Positions 23,881 to 36,661 are shown, counted from the first letter of the stretch. The stretch: 64,000 nucleotides of DNA from Paraphaeosphaeria minitans (GCA_015832175.1 WJXW01000002.1:310001-374000), one strand, 5' to 3'. Numbers and translations are program-made. Notes: generated from the sequence alone by a model not told the origin.

Positions 23881-24318
23881 CTGAAGGTAGCGTGGAGCGC
23901 TCGTGCAGTTCTGGTGGCTTCGATGGATAAGAACATAATCCACGCACCCCTCGGAGCATTTCCACAAGGCACCATCAGCGTCTACCCTCATCAACGATAC
24001 AGTAATGCAACCGCACGTCGTGACACTTCATTACTCACTCCACTCCTTGCACAAATCGAAGTCGAATTCACTCATATTACCGCGTCGAACTCATCACATA
24101 TAAGATGAACCTAGTACACGTACTCTATAAAGCCTGCGGCAGTCTTGCTGCCCAGCATAAGCAAAAGTGGTATCTTGCATACGTTATTTCGCGCAAATCC
24201 TAGATGAACATACCCCATAACCTGAAGATGCCGCACCCAACCAAATCCAAACGGTACACCCAGCATATCATATACAACTAACGCTATCCAAACGCTCTCC
24301 AAGTAACTTGAGTCTGCT
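23881..24318. other. Intergenic remnant downstream of HET pseudogene
   Basis: About 440 bp with no clear gene. The first part might be further decayed HET sequence, but I cannot follow a motif with confidence. Confidence 0.35.
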
Positions 24319-25652
24319 TCACTGCATCTCATCCCTGCTCTCCTTCAGGCACTTCCCCTCCTTTCCAACATGCTCGCGGAGGAACTCCAAGCGCTCCGTA
24401 TCCCCTTCTTTAAACGCAAAATCCCCGCTCCAGAACCCACACCCGATATTCGTCGTCTCATTACGCCATTTCGCCTGCGCCTGCCCCGCCCAATCAACCG
24501 GCGACAGCCCCTGTCCACTATCCTCTCCATGCTCCTTCCCAATCTTCGCGATCTCGCTTTCGCCAGGGACATGGTGAAAGAGTTCCGAGTTGAGCGTCCA
24601 GCAGCGCAGACCGCGATCAGGATGGGAAGGTGGGTTGGCCCAGCGCGTTGTGATGGGATTGGTCTCGCGCGCACCTTTCATGCAGGCGTGGAGGAGCGCG
24701 ACGTCGAATGCGCGGGGGCCCTCTGGTTTGAGCTTCGGAGGTGCGAGGGCGGTGAGGAGGAGTTTGGCAGCGGGACGAGTGACTGCGTAGGCGAATGAGC
24801 AGAGGGGAAATTTCGAGCGGTGCAGGGCGCGGCCGTGCTCGGGGACGTTGAGGATGCTGAGCAGGTGCTGGGTGAAGGGGTGTAGCTTCGATCGTGCGGG
24901 CATGGTCGGGTCGTGGTACGTGAGGTGTGGCACATCGTTGAGGGTGAAAAGTTTGCTGTCGAAATCTAGGCCTTCGTATGTGACTCTGTTGAAGTAGTCT
25001 CCGCAGTGACCGAGATACAGGAGATCCCAAGCACGAAAATCGCCCCAGTACTGTGTGCGGTTTTGCGGTAGTCTGCCGAGAGGACTCAGTGATCGCTCCG
25101 GGGGCATGAGAGTACGCGCGGCATTTGCAGCGAGTGGGACCTGGATGCTGCGAAGGCGTATGTCCCAATCGAGATCGTCTTCCAGTATGAGCGCGGTCTC
25201 GAGGCCAGAATCGAGGAACCTAATAGCAGCGACTCAGCAGGCCAGTTCGTCGCAGAACCACAGATCATATGGGACGAGGCTTACCATTGCAGGGCGTTGA
25301 GGTGTCCCATCCAAGCCAGGATTGAGCCGTGCTGCACACCGTCTTCTTGGCCGTTGCGAAACTTTTGGACATCGCTCTCTGTCCATTGTGGCTGCTTCGG
25401 GATGACGAGATCGAAGTCGGTGACGTTAGATTGTTGCACAAATGCATGCCGTCTGTTGGAGCCTTCTTTCGATACGACGACTACACCGCCAAAACCCAGC
25501 GTGCGGTTGGCGGGAAGCCTGTAATGTTGTAGCTCAATCGATGGTATCCATCGGATGTAGATAGGGCCTGTTTTTCTGTAATGGAAGCAGAACGACAGCA
25601 TAAGTACAAGTCCGACCAGCAGAGGCAATGTCCTCCTGTTGGGCGCGAGCAT
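24319..25652 (-). CDS. Glycosyltransferase family 25-like, type II membrane protein
   Basis: Likely Golgi glycosyltransferase. Exons 25285-25652 and 24319-25219 join in frame (GT donor at 25284, TATTAG acceptor) to give 422 residues. An N-terminal signal anchor (PLLVGLVLMLSFCFHY, residues about 9-25) predicts a type II membrane protein with a lumenal catalytic domain. The domain contains 'GSILAWMGHLNALQWFLDSG' followed by ALILEDDLDWD, the acidic metal-binding EDD of the GT25 (LPS-type/Lex1) family, and later FRAWDLLYLGHCGDYF. Several Cys residues and two N-glycosylation sequons (NRT, NVT) support lumenal placement. Donor and acceptor sugars cannot be inferred. Confidence 0.85.
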
Positions 25653-26756
25653 CGCGGCCGGAAGCGCAGGGAACGCGTGGAATGTTTTGATTCAGTAAGA
25701 CATTGTGGGATGCAGGATGATGGGAGGGTAGCCCTGGATATATTCACAGAAGGTAGGAAAGCGGCAGGTGCACCAAGGCATTAGGAGCTCCACAGAGAAG
25801 GAGCGTTTGTACCGCTGTGGGCAGGCACTGACGCGGATAGCCCACTAATGGCCGCGTAGTTGCGGTCTCATGCCGCCAAGAGCCCCATACGACAAGGAGG
25901 GCGCTGTGAATACTAGGCTGGTTTGTTGCTCGGGTACTCTGTATCCTGTCACGATGAAAGCACCACAGTACGGCGACAGACTCGGGGCGATATGTTTCGC
26001 TGCTGCAAAGCCTTGTCCGCTCTTGGGTGATTGCGTGTCCTGCTGAATCGGAACGAAGCCTGTAACATTGCGAGCGTAGTACTGGATACTGACTGCTACC
26101 GTCAAGTGGGCAGAAGGGGACCAAACGACACTGGTAGTACCTGTGGTAGCGTCCACGGGTACAAAAACTGCAGGTGACCTTGGATGCAATATCCATCGAA
26201 TGTCTATCGACTTCGACGCGACCCAGGATGCTCGTCGTTGTTTCGGAAGATGGCTGCTAATTCGCCAGCCGCGCGGAGCTGCAGTCTTGTGAATGGGTTG
26301 CAGTCCGGCTCCTACGTACGCGAAGCTGGAGCAGGAGAGTTCTGGGTCACGTGCTGTTCTAGCGCCCGCGGGTAATCCTGGTCCAGATGGTCGCCGTCTG
26401 GCTGGATCCTGGAGGCAGTCAGCCCGCGCCTCAATCCAAAACGCAACGGCGAGGACAGGGTGACCTCTCCTTCTCGGCTGGCTCTTCAACCTGTCCCATT
26501 TACCCCCCGGAGGACCGCGTCGTTGTTTTTCTCCCCGCCCCTAAGCCTACCGCGCCGACCCGCTAGCACAGCTTCCGCCGGCGGTGCTGCGGCTGTCCCT
26601 GAAACCACACCGGAACTCGTCCGCCTCACCCTCTTCTCTGCCTTTGCGAACACGCGCATATCTTATGGGTCGACGCCACATTGGTTCGTTGCTCTAGACG
26701 ACTGTTCTTCGCTCCACCAGCCTTCTCGCATGCATTGAGCGGTGTGCCGGGGAAGG
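25653..26756. promoter_or_regulatory. Shared divergent promoter of GT25 and PFA3-type genes
   Basis: About 1.1 kb between two genes transcribed away from each other. A 214-codon minus-strand frame at 25845-26489 overlaps a second long frame on the same strand and has no domain or splice support, so I leave it out. The last 300 bp are C-rich and are probably the 5' UTR of the palmitoyltransferase gene. Confidence 0.45.
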
Positions 26757-28701
26757 ATGGCAACGTTGGGATCGCCCTCGCCGCCCTCATCACCATCGCG
26801 AAATATGCGCCGCCGCGCGTGGGCTAGGAAGGTCGAGCGCTTTTGCTGTAGCACAATAACATACTTTCCGCTGGTGTTTGTGTATGGTTTGACGTCATGG
26901 GCTGCCTGGGTCCAAGTGGGCATAGGCTTCAACACGTCCAAGGATCGCTGGACAGGTAGGCCACGCTCTATTTTGCCCGGCATTGGCTGGACGTACTGAT
27001 CGCATGGGGACGTCTCTGTGCCTCTGTACATGGTGTACCCAAGGGCCGTAGAGCCCGGGAAGCAATGTCAGCACACTAACACACCGCACAGGCAAGTCTT
27101 CGTCCGCGCTCGGCTTCTTCCTGTACATGATGCTCAACTGGAGCTACACGACCGCCGTATTCAGAGACCCCGGCTCGCCGCTCAACGTCGCAAATGGCTA
27201 TAGTCAACTGCCCACGCAGGAAGGTGGAGGCATGCAATACACATCTTTCACGGTCAAGGCATCTACGGGCGATGTACGATACTGCAAAAAGTGTCAAGCA
27301 CAGAAACCCGACCGCGCCCATCACTGCTCGACTTGCAATCGATGTGTGCTCAAGATGGACCACCACTGCCCGTGGCTGGCGGCGTGCGTCGGACTTCACA
27401 ACTACAAGGCCTTCCTCCTTTTCCTGATCTATCTGACCTTCTTCTGTTGGGTAGCTTTTGCAACATCGGCGACTTGGGTGTGGACTGAGATCTTGAACGA
27501 CGGAAACTACACCGAGTCATTTATGCCGGTAAACTATGTCCTGCTTGCTGTACTTTCTGGCATTATCGGGGTTGTGATAACTGGGTTCACCGCGTGGCAT
27601 TGCTATCTGACGGTCCGCGGGCAAACAACCATTGAGAGTTTAGAAAATACGCGCTATCTGTCGCCACTGCGGAACAGCATGAAAGCTCAGCTCTCAGACC
27701 GCAACTACCTGGACGCCCAGGCCAACGGACGGCCAAGCATTAGCGACCAACTGCGCGAGATCCACGCAAATGCTCTACCAGGAGTTACTCGACCTGAAGA
27801 AGGGGTCTCATCACCCTCTCAGCGTTTTGCACGCTCGCCCGCCCCAACGAGCAACGGCCATTCACACTCGAACCAGCAGTCGTACGAATATCGCGAGCGG
27901 CAGCAACGCTACGAGTCTTACGAGTCCTATCTCGACGAACGGGATAATGAACAATTGCCCAACGCATTCGATTTGGGGTGGAAACGGAACGTAGGACATA
28001 TCTTCGGGCCTTCCCCACTTCTGTGGCTTGTGCCCATATGCAACACAACCGGCGACGGGTGGTCATGGGACGCAAGTCCGAAGTGGTTAGCCGCGCGTGA
28101 GCGTATCAAGAATGAACGAGAGGCAGAAGAGCGAATCCAAAAACAGCGTGAGCGCGACGCTGGCTGGGGCGTTGATTCTCCTACTGAAGCCGAGTTCAGG
28201 CGTGACACACGGGCCCCCGAGCCCTGGCAGATCAACCGCTTCGCTCCGCCCCAGCGGGCACCTCGAAGGCCCGAGTGGCAGGAGCCCCGCCGACGCGGAC
28301 AGGATGCCCGATACTTGACCACTTCGAACGGCATAGTGTCAACATCTACCGAAGGCCGCCGCAGCCCCAGCAAAGCGGATCAAGTTCTCGGAAGAGAGAA
28401 CGGCATGTATGCGGATGGAGACGTGCAGCTGCAGCCCATCGACCGGCGGAAGTTCGATCAATACAACTACATATCCGACGACGAAGGCGACGACTACGAG
28501 ATGTCAAGCGACGAAGCGAGCGCAGAACAGCGAAAAGCGCCCAAGTCCGTACCCCTCCCGAACAACACAAGGGATTGGAACGACATCCCTGATGACTTCC
28601 TAATTGCGCCGCCCAAGGAAAGACGTCGGAGTCCTGGGACGAGCCGCGAGAGGACACCCAACAAGACTGGGAAGTGGGACGATTGGGGCAAGGACGATTA
28701 A
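26757..28701 (+). CDS. DHHC palmitoyltransferase, PFA3-like
   Basis: Protein S-acyltransferase; PFA3 in yeast palmitoylates the vacuolar fusion protein Vac8. Exons 26757-26955 and 27092-28701 keep frame, giving 602 residues. Start MATLGSPSPPSSPSRNMRRR was chosen over an in-frame ATG 15 bp upstream because it gives the usual fungal N-terminus. Two membrane segments precede the zinc-binding Cys-rich domain YCKKCQAQKPDRAHHCSTCN, followed by RCVLKMDHHCPWL with the catalytic DHHC (Cys near residue 156). Two further membrane segments follow. The C-terminal 300 residues are polar and Arg/Glu/Ser-rich, a cytosolic tail longer than in yeast. PFA3 is inferred from domain order. Confidence 0.9.
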
Positions 28702-30264
28702 TGGTGTCTATGTAGGGCAATGTGCTCGGATGGTACGACGGCACGTGTGAATGTATAACATGTATAGAAGAAAAGTTGCAGCGGTTTGGGATAGGAAGGC
28801 GTTGTAAGCGGACGGGTACATACTACATAGCTGAGTCCGGGGTAAGGTGCTTGGACTACTTGTTGTGCAACGCAATCAAGATGATAACTCGCAACCCTTT
28901 TCGCGTGGACATGGCGAAGTTGCGACACAGGCAGGCTGCTGACAAGTGTCTGGTCTCGGGGATCCGGTGGCCGCGGACAGCGCCAGGCGGTTTCAAGGGG
29001 CACCAACCGGGCACACCTAAGTTGGTTCAGCGAGGCTGAGCCTGCGGATCCCCTGCGTCAAGCATTCGCCAAGAAAGCTTGAATTGTTTAAGCAGCTTGC
29101 CCTAAGCAGCCCGGGCGCTGCGACTGGACGGCCTAGACCCCGAGGCCTGTCCCAAAAAGCTTAATCAACAAACATAAACCACGCAGCCACAGTAGTTCGG
29201 TTTCAACTCGGCTCAACTATACGCATCCTCCAACCACAGGCCACTGTTCGCCTCCTTTCTCCGCAATCCACCGAGGACCCTGAAGCCCGGCATGTGGCTG
29301 AGCGCTTCACGACGAGGCTGTTTATTGCGTGAAATATTTCCTGCGCGGAAACAGCGTCACGCAATCGAGCTTGATGGGCGGGCTCCAGCCCGGGTTCGAG
29401 CGCACATTGCCCGCCAACAGGCTGCGAAGCAATGTGTATCAGCACATCGAGGGCTGCTGTCTCAACACACAGGATGTTTCTCCTCCCTGTAGCCCAGTGT
29501 TTGAAAGCGCGAGATGCGCAGCGCTCAGCGTGTCCAGCGTGGCGTGCGGTGCAGAGCATACTTCGTAACGTACAATGAATGGGGGCGTGCTTATAGGCAT
29601 CGCGACGCGTATAGGTTTAATAGAGCACGTACGGACGTGTGTGAGCACGCGACGTCTGCTTTAGCACCTAGGATCATAAAATAAGTAGTAGGTATTTTCT
29701 TCATTTCCTTCTACCCTTATACCACAGTCTGTGGCGTTACTCTATAGTGCTACGCTAAAATGTCTGTGAAAATCTAAAATTTAGCTACTGTATATATACT
29801 ACTGTACTATAGTACTAATAATAATAAACATACCGGAATAGATGTTGCAATTTGTACATCACAAGAAAAGTAGTCGATAGAACATATTATATATATTTAG
29901 TTAAACAAGCACTGGATAGAACGTAAGACTAGGAAATTATAAAAACTCATAGCGATTAGATTGTTCTTAATTAGACATTTACATAGCTGAATTAGCACTC
30001 ACGACAGAGCGTACTTTATGCATCTCTTCACCTTCACCTCGCCTCCCATCGCGTCTCACGGGCCCCGAGGCGACGCCGGTCCTCGCACCTGCCGCAACCC
30101 AAACGTGCGGCGACCAAAGGGCGCCACGATCTCAGGCTGTGCAACCCCGGCCGTTTGTCCCTCATTACAGCGCTCCTCTGCTCAATTCCCCTGCATTGTT
30201 TGTCACTCTCTGCTTCTCACATTCCTTTGATAAATTAGTTTCCTTTATACTTTACGGGTGCAAG
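28702..30264. other. Gene-poor region with AT-rich relic
   Basis: About 1.56 kb without a supported gene. A GC-balanced part (28702-29650) has only domain-free frames, including 29203-29559 (-). From about 29660 to 30010 the base composition turns strongly AT-rich. The next gene begins at 30265. Confidence 0.45.
29660..30010. repeat. AT-rich low-complexity segment, possible repeat relic
   Basis: About 350 bp dominated by A and T, with runs such as TATATATACTACTGTACT and ACTAATAATAATAAAC, inside otherwise balanced DNA. Stop codons fill all frames. In this kind of genome such islands are often mutated transposon remnants, but no terminal repeat or protein remnant can be identified here. Confidence 0.45.
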
Positions 30265-31630
30265 ATGGATTTTACTTTGGGACATCATGGGGACCTCACG
30301 CCCGAGAGAGGCAACCGAACATGCGAGGCGCCGCCTGGATTGGCGTTTGCGTGCTTGAGGCCAATGGCGGTGTCGGAGATGTTTCCATTCTCTGTTGTTT
30401 TTCTCGCTGCGGTATGTGGTTTCTGTTCAGCTGTTCTTCATTTGCCTGTCCCCCAGCCCGCTCGCTCGGTACCAGGTCAAGTCCGCGACACCATACAACA
30501 ACCTGTAATTGCGGGGAAACAATCTCACAGCATGCACCGAACCGAATCTTTGGGATCAACCATTTACTCTTGTCCATATTTCTCCCATCCCACACTGACA
30601 TCGAGCCTCTCTCGCACAGGTGCTCATCGTCTTCTCGTTGCTGAAACAATTCGTCCTCGAGAATTACATGCTGCACAAAGACAGCCTTCACGGAAGAGCG
30701 TATGCGCGGCTCAAGCCCAGAGATCAACGAACATTAGTGAACCACCATCTCAGCTTGGTGATGAAAGTCTGTCTCTTCATCATCGGTACGTTCCCTTCCT
30801 TTCTTGCCTGCACCAAACCCAACCCTTCTACTGCTCGAGAGAGAAGCAATTCACTTCCTGACACTGCTCATCCAGGCATATACCCCTTCTGCGCCCTTGT
30901 GTCAGGCCACAACTTCAACACCCACTTCGTCGCACACCTCACAACCGGTGACGTGTTGTTCCTTTGTAGCCACACCTACACCGCCATCTACATCTTCGAG
31001 CTTTGCTACCGCCAGGGTATAAGCTACATAACCTGGGTGCAGTGCGTGTACCCTACCATCGTGTGAGCTTGCGACCGCTAACAAACCACACAGCCACTCC
31101 TGCACGATACTCATCGCGCAGCTAGCTCTTGCCTTCACGACCACACACAGAGCCCCGGACACTACCATCGAGATGACACTTTGCCTAGTCTGGGGTACGG
31201 CTCCCTTACTCTACCCTGCTCTTTCTCTTTAAGACACACACAAGTGTCCTATCTCAACCCACCCACACACTAACCACCCACAGGCGTCTTCGACATCCTC
31301 TCGGAAGCCATAACCCACCTCACCATGGTCCTCTACCGCCTCTACCCCACACGCCACGATTTTCTCTACCGCGCTCTCCGCATCGCATTCGTCGTCTCTG
31401 CCCTCAGCACCGCCATCGAAACCGCCGTGGTGGGTTGGTTCTACGGCGCGCTGTTCCACCGCTGGAGCACGCTGAACAAGGCGCTCACGCCCATGTTGTT
31501 TATCGCGTTTGTCGCGGCGCAGATCTGGAGCGCGATTTGCCTTTGGCGGATTGGGAGTGCGAAGGGGGTACTGATGAGAGGTGGTGGTGGAGAGGCGGCT
31601 GGCGAGGAGGGCAAGGAGGAGGCGAAGTGA
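30265..31630 (+). CDS. Multi-span membrane protein, possibly TLC-like
   Basis: Five exons keep frame: 30265-30411, 30620-30785, 30876-31041, 31094-31194 and 31284-31630, giving 308 residues. At least six hydrophobic segments are visible, e.g. MFPFSVVFLAAVLIVFSLL, SLVMKVCLFIIGIYPFCALV, and near the C-terminus LTPMLFIAFVAAQIWSAICL. A His pair (TWVHHSCTILIAQLAL) in the middle, followed by a polar loop and a helix, recalls TLC-domain proteins (TRAM/LAG1/CLN8). The match is loose and no substrate can be assigned. The C-terminus ends in a charged Gly/Glu/Lys tail (GGGGEAAGEEGKEEAK), likely cytosolic. It could be another integral membrane family; the gene structure itself is well supported. Confidence 0.7.
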
Positions 31631-34375
31631 GAACGTGGACCGGACCGACGAGTTGGGTCCGAGTGGGTGTGTGGTGTACAGGACGATTGCGGGATTGAGC
31701 GCGTTTTGTGAGTATACAGCGGCCTGGCTCTGCCAGGTGCTTTCTTGTGCATTTTAGGGAAGGCTTGGGGTTTTGAGGCGAGCAAGGCGAGTGGGATGGC
31801 TTTGGTGGGTGAGGTGTGAAGCCTGTAATGCATCAGTCAGCCGGCGTCATTGGCTTTTTTTTTTCCTTCATCGCGGACTCGTCCTGTCGTTATTTAGCTG
31901 CATCGATTATCACCATATTTCTGAGCGCTCCTGTTATATAGCATTGCATTCCCAAATCGAGGCCCGAATCTTTTTAGAGGCGTGAGTCCATCTCACCACA
32001 ACGCGCGGTGAAGTGACCCATCGTAGTCCTACGCTGCAGTAGCTACGCAGAAACGTGGCACCACCGACTCCAAAGGTATCAACGCCGTCAACGAAAACGT
32101 CGATAGCGGCCACGCTGCGCCCTCTTGACCCCCATGTGCATACGTGCTACCCCAGCACGGCGATCTTGACATGCACGTCTGCCCCTGCCCAGATTGTTTC
32201 GGCACGTGCAGTGGTCTGTGGAGAGAAGTCTCGTGCCGATGTCTCAGATGGACTCGGTGCAATAAAACGTAAAACATAGGGCAAGAAGTAAACTTCTGTC
32301 CTTCTCTGCACGGTGCCTGCGGAGAGAGATGAAGGGCGCACATATGGCGGATGAGGGAGGATGCCGTGCTTGGAGGAGGGTCTATGATAGGTACCATGGT
32401 AGATGGAGATGTGATTTGAAGGGGTGTAGGTGGCGGAGCTAAGGGGTTCTGCGGTGCTACCTACCTAGGGACGGAATCTGCCTTCACGACCAGACTCGCC
32501 GCGACGCCAGAATCGCGAAACCTTCCCCTTCTGTTCTGTCTGTCTGGCTCTGCGTGGGTTTGGGGAGCGGGAGGTTTAGTCTGCGGGACAGATGCGGGGG
32601 GAAGGGCATACGGGGAGAAGGTTTAAGGGGCATGGCTTTTGTCCTGCAGCCTCGTGTTGCGTTGATTAGACGGCAAATTTTTTTAAAGGTCGCTTTGATG
32701 GGGGCTTCTGTCGATGAGGGCAGAATTTGGCCTCGTCACGTGAGAAGCTAGTATCCTTGCCATTGGTAGAAATCTTTACATGCTGAATGTGCTGAATATG
32801 CTGAATACGCTGGGTACGACGGATTCGGTGGCAAAGAGCGCATGTTTCCGCTGTCCGGGACTGGAGGAGTGTGTATGAAGGTAAAATCGTGGAACTTTTG
32901 GAAAGCAAGATTTGCTCAGGGACAAGTCGTGGTGGTGGTGATAATCGGACGTATGACTCCGAGCAGTGTCAAGCGACTATTGAACGGGTCTGTCTATCTA
33001 GGTGAGCCATGATTCAAATCAGCTAATGGACCCATGAATCACTTAACCTGCATGTGTACATATTCCCTCAGACCCCACCATGGTTGTTGGCCCAGGGTCT
33101 CCCGAGGTCCCCGCGCGCCGGCCCAGTTCAGCGTGTGTAGCTTCGGCGCGCAGAGTACGGATCTGTAACCAGCTCCATAGACTATAAACGTGCTTCAGTC
33201 AGCGTTCTTTGGCCAGTACAATGTAGCTACAGATGTAGCTAGCTAGAAAAAAACTTTGACAGGCCAACGGATTGAACATTGATGTAGGAAACTTCCCGCA
33301 GTGGAGACACTGCGCTGTAGAACATTCTGCTGTCGCCAAGCTGCCCATCGAATACCTAGCCGCGCAGATCGATCCTGATCCCTGGGAAGTGTGCAGCTGG
33401 TAGCGAACGATCCAGATACTGGGGTCGTCGAGCGTCCTCCGAGTACCTAACAGTTCCACGTGTGGAACGATTTGGAGTGCAGATTCGTGTTTCTACGCTT
33501 GCCGCGCAGCCAATCGGCAGTTGGCCGCGTCACGCCACGAGTGGGAGAATGTGGGAGAATGTGGCGTGCCGTTCCGACGTAGCGACTCATGGTCGACGAC
33601 CAGCCCAATGCCGAGAGCCGAAACATGGATGCTTCGATGTCTGAGGTTCCGCGGGCGTTCCTTGTTCGGATATCGAATCTGGGAAGTATGGGTAGGGGGG
33701 TGTGCGTGATTTGCACCGTGCATAGCTCTGTCGCATTCGCATTGGCACGGGCCAAACGCATTGAATACTTTCGCGTGCATATCTCTCAAGCAGGCAAAGA
33801 AGTATTGGGGACCTCAGTACTTAGTCAGTTATTTACTTGGAAAGCCTGACCTTTCTAACTCTAGCTCTCGCTAGCATTTCCTCTGGGGATAGCACTAGCT
33901 AGCTTTAGCTTTGTATAAGATATCATAGATTACGCGCTACTTCCCATTCACTAGGAGGGCTGCTTACAGTAGTTGTTTGGAGGGTGCCTGCGCAAGTGAT
34001 CCTGCTACGATCCGCCAGTAACCGCTCAATCCCAGAAAGGAACACCGCAAACCGGGTACGTGGTACTTGGAGTCCGTGGATTTGAGGAAATTCGGTTGTT
34101 TCACGTACATGGGGTCTGGTTCGTCAAGAGACAGGGGAAGACAGGGGAAGACCGAGGAATCATTGAGGGAGACTGTCGATGAGCGCGGAACTGGAGGCCA
34201 AGACTGCTGGGTGTGTGCATTTGGAGTAAACGTTAGCGCACATGAGTGGTAGGGAGGTGAAAAGCGATGATAGATATCAGTAGGAAGTCACCATGGGTCT
34301 TTGAGCAACTCCGCACACCTGTTAACAATACAATCTTTAAACTCATTTCCTATTAATGTACAAAAACCACGAGCC
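31631..34375. other. Gene-poor region
   Basis: About 2.7 kb without a supported gene. Frames at 32029-32397 (-) and 33447-33789 (-) overlap several rivals and show no domain. Small direct repeats occur (32781-32816 listed separately; GTGGGAGAAT twice near 33540; an 11-bp AGACAGGGGAA pair near 34129). Confidence 0.4.
32781..32816. repeat. 9-bp tandem repeat, 4 copies
   Basis: Four adjacent 9-mers: TGCTGAATG, TGCTGAATA, TGCTGAATA and a diverged CGCTGGGTA. Non-coding context; a simple microsatellite-like array. Confidence 0.75.
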
Positions 34376-35605
34376 CTATAGTGCTTGTTCAATATCGCTC
34401 CTCGAACTCTCCGCCCTGCTCTTCCTGTCGTCTTCGTACATCGTTTCTATCGTAGTGTCCACCCTGATCTTCTCTCTGCCATCAAGACCAACGCTCAGAC
34501 CGGCTTTGACCAGGGAATCTTCAGAACCATTCGGATTGTGGTGTGACTTGTTTGTGCGAGAGCCCGAAGCACCAGATATAACCCCACCGCTAGCTCCCAA
34601 ATGGTTGGGGTCCATCGTCTTGCGGCGAGCAGAACTGAGTTCATAGTGTTTGCCGTAGCTGCTAGGACCGTTCGTGCTACCGCCGATGATCATTGTACGG
34701 AGCGCAGGCAGACAGGCGGCGATGATTGCGATGGCTGTCTCGACCATCGAGACCGTACAGGTCAGCATTGTTTCGTTCTTGTGGGAGTAGAATGCTCGAA
34801 TTACTATTATCAAGTCAGTGAGTGCATGGAGAATGGCAGGCAGTGGATGGACGTACTGCTCGAGATGACCACGAAGGATCCAAGCGCGAAGACACCTGCT
34901 ACACCAAGCTTCTGCTTCAGTTTCATTTGCAACCTCGACACCATGGTGATCGGCAACACAATGATAATGGTGTCGGAGAAGATGTTGAAGAGGATCGTGA
35001 TCCAATAATTAACCTGAGCAGCATTGGGGTCACATTGATCTGCGTGCTGTTGTTAGCGGGTTCTTTCAAGATGTGCCTGGTTTACTGACAATGTGGGTCG
35101 GTTGACCAGCGTTTGTCATACGGATAACACTGGAACAGAATATCGAAGAAGATGACAAGAAACGTCACTCCCAGTCCACCAAGCGCGATGTTGTATATCA
35201 GAACAAGCCTCGATCCCAGTGCAGCGAGGCGTTTGTAGAACAATAGAAGGGCGAATTTGACAGCCCAAAGCGAGGAAACGTAAAGGACGGATCCAGGCAC
35301 GATCATTTTCATGATTCCCTTGAAGTTCTCAGGCGTCACGGTCGACATGTCGCCCAAGCCCAAGTTCCACATGTGCTGCTGGATGCCAAGGTCGCCGATG
35401 AGGCAGCACAGAGCAAGGATGATGAGATAGTCCTCGATGGCCAGTGAGCCCATACGAGTCCATCGCGAGTACATGCGCAAAGCCACAAAGGGCACGGCAG
35501 CTATGGTGCAGATGTACCAGGAAATCTGTAGGGCTGATCAGCATTGCGCAACTTTGCGGTGAGCATCAAACCACTTACTACCTGACCCAGCCCATCGTTA
35601 CCCAT
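34376..35605 (-). CDS. Fungal rhodopsin-domain 7TM protein (SAT4/PTH11-like)
   Basis: Integral membrane protein of the fungal 'rhodopsin domain' family, which is related to the PTH11 receptor group. Exons 35579-35605, 34857-35039, 35090-35525 and 34376-34803 keep frame, giving 357 residues (order on the minus strand: 35579, 35090, 34857, 34376). Hydrophobic helices follow one another from SWYICTIAAVPFVALRMYSR through EDYLIILALCCLIGDLG, VLYVSSLWAVKFALLLFYK, IALGGLGVTFLVIFFDILF and NIFSDTIIIVLPITMV to AIAIIAACLPALRTMI. The motif GLGDM and the 'SLWAVKFALLLFYKRL' helix are typical. The tail after residue about 270 is polar and Ser/Arg-rich. It lacks a CFEM domain, so it is not the full PTH11 type. 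The junction at 35090 uses a weak GTCAGT donor but restores frame. Confidence 0.85.
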
Positions 35606-36661
35606 CGTGATTTACGGGCACCTGCGCGAGACCCTGACAAGAGGAGGTCTTTTAAAAGAAGGGATCTTCAATCGTATCAAGGACAAAGTGGAGGAGCACG
35701 TCTGTAGGCCTTATGGGCCATATGTGTGTAACGGAGCTATCAAGGGGAGACCCTGACGTTCAAACACCTGTCTGGAACATCTCATGTGCTAGATTAATCT
35801 CGTATCCTCGTTTGTTCTATACCTGATCGACAAGGAAATTTCCAGTTGAAAGTTCGGCTACGCCGCCTCGTCCGGAGTGCTCGGCATTTAGGGTTGAGTA
35901 ATAAGATCCTGCCGTAAAAACTCGCCTATGGGAGGTCTGAGAGTTGCTGATCTTTTTCTTTTTTAAGTATAACGTATACTACTTCAAGTAAGGGGCTCCT
36001 TCGTATTCTGCCCCTCTTTCTTAAAGAAGTAAGAAAGATCCTTAATAACGCTAAGAGATGTAAACAGAGCTGCGATTAGTAAGTTTTTACGGTAGAAGCA
36101 GACGAACATGCAGTTAGCCAACAGTTCCCCAACATGCTGGCCGCAGCGGCCGTAGTTTGCTATAGTGCGCAGCGGGGGAATTTTCCAGCCAATCAATGTG
36201 CAGAGGTTCATGAGTCTCAGGAGACAGATCTATAATCTCCGTATCGAACCCAGTTGGAGCCATTGCAAACCTGTGGAGGGTTGAAGAAGGTTTCAGCGAC
36301 AGCGGCTGGTGAACGGCGGAATCGAGTCGCTTGATCCGAGGAAGACCTTTCATGCGAGCGAGTCAGAACGGGCCGAATTGACGCGCATGAAAGCGGGCCG
36401 CCACGACCGTCATCAGACTAGCATCGCTCGTTACCCACGATTTTTTATATTTTGTGGGCCACGCAATCAACAGCTTTGACGAGACAATAGTGCACAGCGG
36501 ACGATATCGGCAGATCTTCTTCAATTCAGGTCAAGACTTCGATTGTGTCCATGCCACTTCGTTCCAGCAACCAGGTTCAAATACCCACTTGATGCCCGAG
36601 TGACGATCACCTCGTGTCCTCAGATTCCCTCAATATCCCAATTTCAAAAAAACTTTACATC
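35606..36661. other. Intergenic region with MITE-like element
   Basis: About 1 kb between the rhodopsin-domain gene and the esterase gene, which diverge. No gene is supported. It holds the short inverted-repeat element at 35909-36095. The last 100 bp precede the esterase ATG and contain an A run (36647-36652). Confidence 0.45.
35909..36095. mobile_element. Possible MITE-like element with 14-bp terminal inverted repeats
   Basis: Left end CTGCCGTAAAAACTCG (35909-35924) and right end AAGTTTTTACGGTAG (36081-36095) are inverted copies with one mismatch over the core CTxCCGTAAAAACT. The 187-bp interval is AT-rich and non-coding. I see no clear target-site duplication, so a true mobile element is unproven. 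Confidence 0.4.

Noticed and set aside
25845..26489. 214-codon minus-strand frame between the GT25 and PFA3-type genes
   Set aside because: No domain, odd composition, no splice evidence, and overlap with another long frame on the same strand. It lies in a divergent promoter region.
29203..29559. 118-codon minus-strand frame
   Set aside because: Composition is rich in Arg, Ala and Cys without pattern; it borders an AT-rich relic and shows no family motif.
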